11,152 bases of DNA. Source: JBAXQQ01 sp037131695 (GTDB lineage Bacteria; Armatimonadota; Hebobacteria; CAIYQO01). Location of the stretch: positions 1 through 11,152 of the forward strand of contig CAZWZF010000093.1 in assembly GCA_964638715.1 (NCBI GenBank). The letters are read 5' to 3'. The notes beneath the pieces were generated by a model, which was not told where the DNA came from, did no database searches, and saw nothing but the letters and a program-made list of their open reading frames with translations. Shown piece by piece: positions 5,126 through 11,152 of the stretch. The position numbers and the translations under genes were made by a program. Each line of letters opens with the position of its first letter. Positions within the stretch are counted from its first letter, which is position 1.

Positions 5126-6922
5126 TTAGCGTCCTCCCTTCTTCATATCAATCACCAGTATATTCCAGAGAGCTACCTCGGGAACAGTAAGTTTGTATAC
5201 ATTTTCTACTGATTGTACCGGTACATTTTCCCTCGACATCGGCTCTGGACTCAGGCTGGTCGCGCGCACCGGTTTCCATCCATCCAGCAATGTCGGCATT
5301 ACACTGATGTTGATATTTTTCAACGGCGGCGGCACATCTGCGGGAGATTTTCCTTCCCCGACAGTAGGCTTTGCCGGCGGATTTATCAAATGGATTATCA
5401 GTTGTTTATGGCTTTTATCAATCGGACGTTCATACACCCAGTTGCGCCACCAGATGCTGGATGGAGCAAGAATGGTATTCTCCGGTGAATAAACCCGGGT
5501 AAGGGCATTATCCCAGATGAATGCGGAATTGCTGGTTACGAATCCTCCCCATAAATGCTGGTAATATGGATGCGCTCCGGCGGCATAGGCAAAAATATTG
5601 GTATATCTGCCATCAGCACTGTTCTGGGATGACAGAATCGGCCCATAATATCCACCAAGTTTCCTGATTGCATCAACATCATCGGCAACGCTGGCGGCAT
5701 ATACTTCCCATCGATGCAAAGGATGCTGAACGCCGTCTGCCTGGTTGATATATTCATTCATTATCAGACCACCGCCGCGGCAAAGTTCTGTTGATTCGCG
5801 CGGGGTGGTCGCCATCGTCTGCCGCCAGTTCCCCTGTGTCCAGTTATAACCATAGCGGAATTGTGGATATTTTTTTGTCAGGTATTCCTTGGTTTTTCGC
5901 ATATTTTCCGCATTACGGGCATCTACCTGGTCTGGTGTCAGTTTTTCTATCAATTTGCCTTCAAGGTCATAGGTTTCTGACTGGACGTCAAAATTGCCGT
6001 CCCAGCGCGCGCCATCCCAACCCAGCACTGCCGCAGACTCGCCAAGGTTTTTAATGCCGATATCCAGCACTTCACTGTTATTTATATTGTAGTTTACTGC
6101 TACCCAGCCGCCCCAATGTTTTTCAGAAGTTACATCCCAGTCGTGAATTTCTTTGACATTCCTGTCCACAGCCAGGGTGCCGCTGTATTGCCATATCCAT
6201 TCCGGGTGCTGGCGCGCCATTTCCATGCCGTAAGTGCCGCCGCCGGTGAGTTTGGCGTAGGTTATCGCTTTTATTCCCTGTTCATGGGCCTTGTCTATCA
6301 ACAACTTCAACGCGGCTTTTGATTCGCGATACCGCGCTTGTCCCGACCACCAGGCGTCCTTTGTCGGCACCATGCCCATAAAGTCATCCTGTGCCCAGAA
6401 GAAACGCTCAAAACAGTTATGATAATCGCTGCGCATGCCGACTGTATAACGCTCAACCCAGCTTGGGTCGGTTTTCGGATTCATTTTTTGATCCAAAGCA
6501 TCCCACATGAAACCAACGGCCTTGGGCAATGCGACATTCCAAAAATTATCGCAAATATTAAAATAATCCTCACCTTTTGCAATTACTGTGCCATTCAGCG
6601 AAACCTCGGCCTTCATTGCATGCCCGTATTTCCCCAACCCTTTTTTCCACGAAAAAGTGGCGGCAGCAGTTTTGCCCGGTTCAATAGTAAGTACTGCGCT
6701 CTGCACTTTGCCGGTCAGATCGACATCAGTCTCCAACCAGGTGCTGACGCTGACAGTTTGCGGCATCTTATCGGTATTTTTCACCGTTACCGTGCCGGAA
6801 ATAGCATCTTTAGTACCATACAGCACTTTTTGCGACCTTACAGATACTAACTGTATCGATGGTGGTGCTGCCAATATTGGCAAACATGCAAACAGCATTA
6901 CGAAAAATATGAATTTTCGCAT
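5126..6922 (-). CDS. Secreted GH66-like TIM-barrel glycoside hydrolase (putative)
   Basis: 598 residues with a signal peptide MRKFIFFVMLFACLPILAA (cleavage after residue 19). Residues 22-125 form an Ig/CARDB-like beta-sandwich. Residues about 130-470 look like a (beta/alpha)8 barrel: KAITYAKLTGGG, then GWDGARWDG at 301-309, FRYGYNW at 355-361, and GLIMNEY at 385-391. Residues 490-598 form a beta-sandwich. This order and the GWDG..WDG motif resemble GH66 dextranase/cycloisomaltooligosaccharide-forming enzymes, where Asp is the nucleophile and Glu the acid/base. By that comparison the candidates are Asp308 and Glu390. The family call is tentative; another TIM-barrel family (GH13/GH31/GH36 relatives) is possible. 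GGGAGGG lies 6 bases before the ATG. The gene follows the large lipoprotein gene by 134 bases and precedes its partner by one base. Confidence 0.65.
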   Translation of the reverse strand: MRKFIFFVMLFACLPILAAPPSIQLVSVRSQKVLYGTKDAISGTVTVKNTDKMPQTVSVSTWLETDVDLTGKVQSAVLTIEPGKTAAATFSWKKGLGKYGHAMKAEVSLNGTVIAKGEDYFNICDNFWNVALPKAVGFMWDALDQKMNPKTDPSWVERYTVGMRSDYHNCFERFFWAQDDFMGMVPTKDAWWSGQARYRESKAALKLLIDKAHEQGIKAITYAKLTGGGTYGMEMARQHPEWIWQYSGTLAVDRNVKEIHDWDVTSEKHWGGWVAVNYNINNSEVLDIGIKNLGESAAVLGWDGARWDGNFDVQSETYDLEGKLIEKLTPDQVDARNAENMRKTKEYLTKKYPQFRYGYNWTQGNWRQTMATTPRESTELCRGGGLIMNEYINQADGVQHPLHRWEVYAASVADDVDAIRKLGGYYGPILSSQNSADGRYTNIFAYAAGAHPYYQHLWGGFVTSNSAFIWDNALTRVYSPENTILAPSSIWWRNWVYERPIDKSHKQLIIHLINPPAKPTVGEGKSPADVPPPLKNINISVMPTLLDGWKPVRATSLSPEPMSRENVPVQSVENVYKLTVPEVALWNILVIDMKKGGR

Positions 6923-6938
6923 TTTTATCCCTCCCCCA

Positions 6939-6980
6939 GTGTTTAGTTTTTAGTGTTTAGTTTTCGGTTTTCGGTTTTCG
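6939..6980. repeat. Six tandem heptamers in the leader of the GH66-like gene
   Basis: Six 7-base units in a row. On the minus (coding) strand they read CGAAAAC three times, then TAAACAC, TAAAAAC, TAAACAC. They end directly before the GGGGGAGGG ribosome binding site of the gene starting at 6922. A change in unit number would alter the leader without touching the coding frame. Confidence 0.85.
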
Positions 6981-7003
6981 ATAATAAATAGGCTTTTGCA
7001 AAA

Positions 7004-7043
7004 CCAGTAAAATCCATAATTTCTATTTGGATTCTATTACTGG
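7004..7043 (-). terminator. Intercistronic hairpin behind the lipoprotein gene
   Basis: CCAGTAA-AATCCA (7004-7016) pairs with TGGATT-CTA-TTACTGG (7028-7043): 13 pairs with a three-base bulge and an 11-base loop. In the minus-strand transcript it lies 14 bases beyond the stop codon (7057-7059) and is followed only by TTTTGC. That is a weak U tract, so it may be an attenuator or RNA-processing/stability hairpin rather than a full terminator. Confidence 0.5.
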
Positions 7044-7056
7044 CAAACAAATAAAT

Positions 7057-10000
7057 CTATTTAGGCAAACTATCCATTGCTGCTTTGTATCGTATTTCCA
7101 AATCCTGTTTCACAATTGCCGGGTCATCACCAAACAATGGAATAATATACGCGTCTTTACCATTAACTGATATCTTATCTGCCGTGCCAACAAACTCTTT
7201 TCTATGCAACAATGCTGATGGTGCTTTTTCCATGCCAAAAACCAATAATGCTTTGGCGCGATTTGGAATCGGGTCGCCATTTTGATTGCGTTGCATATAT
7301 GGTGCGTAATCTATCTCAATCCTGTTTTCTTTTGGACTTATCAACAGCCGTTGCAATGCGATATCACCATCTGTTGCCACTGTTACATTTCCCGGTACCT
7401 GCGCTTCAATAGCACTGGCGCCCGGCCATTGTCGCCAAAACTCGAATGCGCCATTACGTGGTTCGGTTAATTGGTAATGTTCCTGACCGGTCTTGTAACG
7501 CATCCACGCCTGTGCAGTAACGAGTGTATTCAACAGCATTGGCTGTTTTGCAAAGTTTTCCTGATAACGTTTCACAATGGCATCATCTGTCTTTGGCAGT
7601 GCAGCGGTTAAAGGAACCACTACATTTGGTGTACCATCAATTATCACTGTCTGTATTTTCTTTATCGCAACGCCATTTACCGTTATCACCGGTGGCGCAG
7701 TCTGAATATTCTTGACTGGCGCGTCATTTACAGCTATTACCGGTAAAGGAGATAATGTCGTGACAAATAAAGCACTTGCCATATCATTTCCAATTTGTCC
7801 ATCCTTCACGGCATATCTGACATCAAGAGTATTAGCTTTAGGGTTCACCTGTACCTGCAACATTCCCAGGCGTCCATCCGCAGTAATATGGATATTCCCA
7901 GGAACAGTAATATCCATAACCTGCGGGTCGGGCAAAGGGTTGCTGAAAATATAATTACCACTTACCGGTTCTGTCAGCAGATATCCCATTAAACCGGGTT
8001 GATGTTTCAGAACCGCACCATTTTTAGATAATGTACCCGCAGTACCCTGTATAGATAATGTGGTTTCACGGTCTATTCCAGGTGCAAGGTATGGCCATTG
8101 CCCATTTACACGACGATAGGTGAAACATTCTATACTCGGTACATTTTTATCCCATCCACCATCATATTCAGGACGAAAACCGGCTTCGATAGTATCTTTT
8201 CCACTCTTATAAACCGCATTTACCACACCGGCAGCAGCATCCCATTTTGTAGTAAGTTGTGCTTTTTTAATGTAATTCTGGAAATCCTTAAAATCCGGGT
8301 ATTCAGCAGCATCACTCATTTCAATTACAAATCCGCCATATGCGCGGTCAGTAGCTTTCCAATCTGCGGTTTTGGGATCGAATGGCTTGTCAGGATTAAA
8401 GTAATAGTAGCTATTAATCAGCACCGTTGGTGCCGCTTTCCCCCCGCCTTGTAAATCTACCGGTTTGCCACCATCAGTAATCAATATTTCTTCGCTGCGG
8501 CCAAGGTTTGTCGCCGGTATTGGTATAAGTCCGATATATGTCACTCCATCTTTGATAGTGATTTTGCTTGTTTGTTTGACGCGAATCGGGAAGGTCATCG
8601 GCACCGGTTTGCCATCAACAAACATTTGCCATGTCGGGTTGGGTTGATAATTTGCCAGTGCGATGGTAGATTGAATGCTGGTAATTTTTTCCGGCATAGC
8701 ACGAGCATAATCTTTAAAATTCAAGTTCGGCGTAGTGAAAACCACTGCTTTATTTTTCCACTGCACAGAACATAAAGGACCACCCTGAGTGCCAACGCTG
8801 CCATTTGCATTTGACTGAGTTGTGCCATGATACAAACTGTCATAAAACTCGGTATTATTTAATCCAAATCTCATTAGCAGCAGTCCGGTATCCTGCAAAT
8901 TATCTGCCTGGGCAGTTGCGCGACTCCATTGTGCCATTAATGGTATTGTAGGATTACCGCACCCTACATCAAGACTGGCAAGGCCGTAATAATGTCCAAG
9001 ATAGCTTTTTTTCCATAATGGATATTTGCGATGCGCGCCCCATTGTTTAAAATCAGCTGTCAATTCAAATGGCAGTGGTTTATCATCAACAATATTTCCC
9101 ATCCATAATGGCATCCATGGACCTACCAATTGCTGACGCGCCACCAGGTCTGGCGGTAAGTCATGACCGGCAGCACCCATGCCCAACCGATCCGGATTAT
9201 ACACATCATGCAACGCACCTTTTTTGGAGACGGTATGCATAATGGCATTTACGCCTTCGTTAATTCCCAGCATCTCTGCTACACCGGTACGTCCTGATGT
9301 GGCAATAAAACGTCGTATAGCCGGGTGGTAACATGAAGCCAATTCATCCATAGTTTTCAGCAACATGTTTTTACCCATCATACGGTCAAGTTCTGTTGGA
9401 CCAAGGTCTGCAAATGCCTTTTGCGAATACAAAGTCAGTCCTAAATAATAATGATCAATAGATTCCTGGGTGGTTCCGTCGTCCCATGACCATAATCGCA
9501 GCAATATATGCTCTAATCCAAAACGACCATCATCCATCGCGTACTGGTTGTTTGTCATTGCACCACCCAATAATGCTGCCTGGGTGGCATTGTTATTAAA
9601 ATTCATAGTGCTCATGAAACGGGTATAGGAATCACGGTAAAAGCTGTGATTTCCACGCCAATCACCGGTAGTGGCATAATAGCTATTCTCCGGTTTTGTC
9701 CAAATGCCCCATTGGTTATGCTGTAGTTCTGTATATGGTCGTCCCGGCATTAACCATGCATCCCAATATTTGCGTAAATGTTCACGAACAACTTCCGGCA
9801 TACCATCTTTATAAAGAGTATATGTATGAGTAGTTAGCGGAGTATGGTGCCCGACAAACATACGGTATGGCATGGCGAGGAAAGAATCGACCCACGCAAA
9901 ATAAGCGTCACTATTTTCCGGGAATCCACCTGAATCATCAGTAAGACTGAATAAATCCTTCACCCGACGCCACTGCCATTCCGGCATATTTGCGGGTTGT

Positions 10001-10980
10001 TTAAATTTAAAGCGGTTAATATAATTCTTTAATTCCTGTTGTGAAGGCATTACAGCAGTAGGTGTACCGGAAGGAGTAATCTTTTTAATATCTGCCATTG
10101 TTGGCATTTGTCCTATATCAGATTTCCCTGGAACAAATGTAACTTCCAAAGTAGGCGTTTTAATGCGTATTCCGCGATGACCGGGTGCTCCACCATATTC
10201 GTAGCCACCGTGATTAAACCGGGCATCGTAGATTTCCCATTTTTTAAAGAGAAAACCATCGTCACTTAATAAACGCAACCGTTCTGCTACAGTTTTGCCG
10301 AATGCAGTATCATTTAATAATGTTGTTATATCCATTCGACCAGTAGTTTGTTTATATGAAACTTCTGTTGGGCCAAACTGTAATGGGAAACGGTCAGACT
10401 TTTCATCCTGTGCTCCAAAACGCTTCCAATAACTGACACCATTCACATTCGCGTTAAATGTAGGACCACTATTCGGGTCGGCTTGCCATGGTTTACGCAA
10501 TACCCATGCAACCGCATGCCAGGTTGGCGGATTTTTAACCCATAAATCACCCATGAATGACATACCTGCAGGGTCGCTATAATCCATGGGAAAATATTCA
10601 GTATCAACAAATGGCAAGATAATTTCAATTTTTTGCACAACATTTCCCTTGCCTATTTCATCAGCAATTTTTTCTGCAGCAGAGGGGAAACGCACCAATA
10701 AACTGCGATGAACAGCATCAAATACCGGCGCGCCAGGTTTGTTGGTTGACCAATCTGCTACCAGACCTTTACCGGATGCTCCTCTATCGCTCATACGGGT
10801 TGCGCCATCCTCAGCAATCATCACCGGTTTATCCCAGTATTGCCTGAAACCGCTGATACCGGCCATCTCTGCGCCGGAAATTACGATTTTATTCGTATCC
10901 TGCCCCATACATCCCGTAAAAGCCATAAATAGAATAATTAAGGTAATCTGACATTGTATGCCATTGTTCATTTGATTCAT
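7057..10980 (-). CDS. Large putative lipoprotein, probable polysaccharide lyase or hydrolase with toroid and beta domains
   Basis: 1307 residues. AAGGAA lies 8 bases before the ATG at 10980. Hydrophobic residues 11-23 end in FTGC, a plausible lipobox with Cys24, but the n-region has no Lys or Arg, which is unusual. Residues about 30-285 are a beta-rich, CBM/DNRLRE-like module (WHAVAWVLRKPW; closing strand TPTLEVTF). Residues about 315-700 are helical and aromatic-rich, resembling an (alpha/alpha)6 toroid: HNQWGIW 421-427, DWRGNHSFYRDSY 440-452, AMDDGRFGLEH 481-491, SWDDGTTQESIDHYY 498-512. Residues about 720-960 are a beta-sandwich, as in heparinase-like lyases. Residues 1000-1124 and 1169-1290 are two copies of one beta module (LTEP...G, VPGN...DG, YA). 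I recognise no named family. Candidate acid/base residues (His, Tyr, Asp, Glu in the toroid) are guesses. It is the first gene of the operon-like set. Confidence 0.7.
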   Translation of the reverse strand: MNQMNNGIQCQITLIILFMAFTGCMGQDTNKIVISGAEMAGISGFRQYWDKPVMIAEDGATRMSDRGASGKGLVADWSTNKPGAPVFDAVHRSLLVRFPSAAEKIADEIGKGNVVQKIEIILPFVDTEYFPMDYSDPAGMSFMGDLWVKNPPTWHAVAWVLRKPWQADPNSGPTFNANVNGVSYWKRFGAQDEKSDRFPLQFGPTEVSYKQTTGRMDITTLLNDTAFGKTVAERLRLLSDDGFLFKKWEIYDARFNHGGYEYGGAPGHRGIRIKTPTLEVTFVPGKSDIGQMPTMADIKKITPSGTPTAVMPSQQELKNYINRFKFKQPANMPEWQWRRVKDLFSLTDDSGGFPENSDAYFAWVDSFLAMPYRMFVGHHTPLTTHTYTLYKDGMPEVVREHLRKYWDAWLMPGRPYTELQHNQWGIWTKPENSYYATTGDWRGNHSFYRDSYTRFMSTMNFNNNATQAALLGGAMTNNQYAMDDGRFGLEHILLRLWSWDDGTTQESIDHYYLGLTLYSQKAFADLGPTELDRMMGKNMLLKTMDELASCYHPAIRRFIATSGRTGVAEMLGINEGVNAIMHTVSKKGALHDVYNPDRLGMGAAGHDLPPDLVARQQLVGPWMPLWMGNIVDDKPLPFELTADFKQWGAHRKYPLWKKSYLGHYYGLASLDVGCGNPTIPLMAQWSRATAQADNLQDTGLLLMRFGLNNTEFYDSLYHGTTQSNANGSVGTQGGPLCSVQWKNKAVVFTTPNLNFKDYARAMPEKITSIQSTIALANYQPNPTWQMFVDGKPVPMTFPIRVKQTSKITIKDGVTYIGLIPIPATNLGRSEEILITDGGKPVDLQGGGKAAPTVLINSYYYFNPDKPFDPKTADWKATDRAYGGFVIEMSDAAEYPDFKDFQNYIKKAQLTTKWDAAAGVVNAVYKSGKDTIEAGFRPEYDGGWDKNVPSIECFTYRRVNGQWPYLAPGIDRETTLSIQGTAGTLSKNGAVLKHQPGLMGYLLTEPVSGNYIFSNPLPDPQVMDITVPGNIHITADGRLGMLQVQVNPKANTLDVRYAVKDGQIGNDMASALFVTTLSPLPVIAVNDAPVKNIQTAPPVITVNGVAIKKIQTVIIDGTPNVVVPLTAALPKTDDAIVKRYQENFAKQPMLLNTLVTAQAWMRYKTGQEHYQLTEPRNGAFEFWRQWPGASAIEAQVPGNVTVATDGDIALQRLLISPKENRIEIDYAPYMQRNQNGDPIPNRAKALLVFGMEKAPSALLHRKEFVGTADKISVNGKDAYIIPLFGDDPAIVKQDLEIRYKAAMDSLPK
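7649..7750. repeat. 51-base in-frame tandem duplication inside the lipoprotein gene
   Basis: Units 7649-7699 and 7700-7750 both begin GTCTG and match through CATTTAC and ATTACCGGT/ATCACCGGT. They encode PVITVNGVAIKKIQT and PVIAVNDAPVKNIQT, next to each other near residue 1080-1112 of the 1307-residue protein. Considerable divergence shows the duplication is old. Confidence 0.75.
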
Positions 10981-11014
10981 GTCGATACTTCCTTATTGGA
11001 ACGTTGCAAATAAA

Positions 11015-11044
11015 ATATTACACTTTACTGTTTCAAATAGTCAA
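11015..11044 (-). promoter_or_regulatory. Sigma70-like promoter of the three-gene set
   Basis: On the minus strand, TTGACT (11044-11039) is followed after 18 bases by TAATAT (11020-11015). The expected start near 11008 gives a leader of about 28 bases containing AAGGAA (10989-10994). A short hairpin (GGGGT-ATTTCA-ACCCC) abuts the -35 box upstream. Confidence 0.6.
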
Positions 11045-11066
11045 GGGGTTGAAATACCCCGATGGG

Positions 11067-11134
11067 ACAGCAGAATATGTGTTTCGCACAAATGGCGAGG
11101 GTGAAACTTTTGCTTATTTTTAATATACTGCTGT
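11067..11134. promoter_or_regulatory. Spaced 12-base inverted repeat upstream of the operon promoter
   Basis: ACAGCAGAATAT (11067-11078) and ATATACTGCTGT (11123-11134) are reverse complements with one mismatch, separated by 44 bases, and lie upstream of the -35 box at 11039. This could be a pair of half-sites for an activator or repressor, or the arms of an RNA or DNA hairpin. No regulator gene is in the window to support either. Confidence 0.35.
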
Positions 11135-11152
11135 TGCGTGTCTCGTGACAGA

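Noticed and set aside
6338..6953. Two long plus-strand ORFs opposite the GH66-like gene
   Set aside because: They lie antisense to a protein with clear signal peptide and domain structure, and they have no plausible start context.
6939..6980. CRISPR-like array
   Set aside because: The units are seven bases, directly adjacent, and have no spacers.
8098..8454. 118-codon plus-strand ORF opposite the large lipoprotein gene
   Set aside because: Antisense shadow of a coding region; no ribosome binding site and no recognisable motif.

Overview
The window looks like an accessory carbohydrate-metabolism region of a bacterium from the PVC superphylum (Lentisphaerota, Kiritimatiellota or Planctomycetota). 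I base this on three protein types that are common together there: a PF12831-type FAD-dependent oxidoreductase, a secreted leucine-rich-repeat protein with 'L.GLTKL..L.L..T.ITDAG' repeats, and large secreted glycan-active proteins, one of them carrying a ThuA/GATase1-like domain. The phylum is an inference. No rRNA, tRNA, CRISPR array or intact transposase gene was seen.

Layout. (1) 3-914 (+) is the C-terminal part of a FAD oxidoreductase cut by the window edge. (2) 927-1075 (-) is a decayed 3' fragment of a paralogue of the gene at 3202-5124. (3) 1235-2701 is an island bounded by direct repeats and holding a secreted LRR protein gene (1404-2561, +) with its own sigma70-like promoter. (4) 2558-2900 is AT-rich and carries an 11-codon ORF stub, several GACAGAC-type REP-like motifs in alternating orientation, and a well-formed 31-residue membrane-peptide gene (2689-2784, -) with promoter, ribosome binding site and a palindrome. 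(5) 2924-3003 (+) is a decayed 3' fragment of a second FAD oxidoreductase. (6) 3015-3144 is a long near-perfect inverted repeat. (7) 3202-10980 (-) is a three-gene operon-like set, transcribed in the order 10980 to 3202.

The operon-like set encodes a 1307-residue putative lipoprotein with a probable alpha/alpha-toroid and beta-sandwich architecture, a 598-residue secreted GH66-like TIM-barrel protein, and a 640-residue secreted protein joining a mutarotase-like domain to a GATase1-like domain with no nucleophile cysteine. The last two genes are separated by one base. Together they look like an exported apparatus for cutting and handling a complex polysaccharide. The substrate cannot be read from the sequence, and no transporter, sulfatase or regulator gene is present.

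The most unusual aspect is the history of the left 3.4 kb. The convergent junction 'FAD gene 3' end / GATase-like gene 3' end' is present twice, and each copy keeps the opposite gene intact. This points to a tandem duplication with reciprocal decay, with the LRR island lying between the copies.
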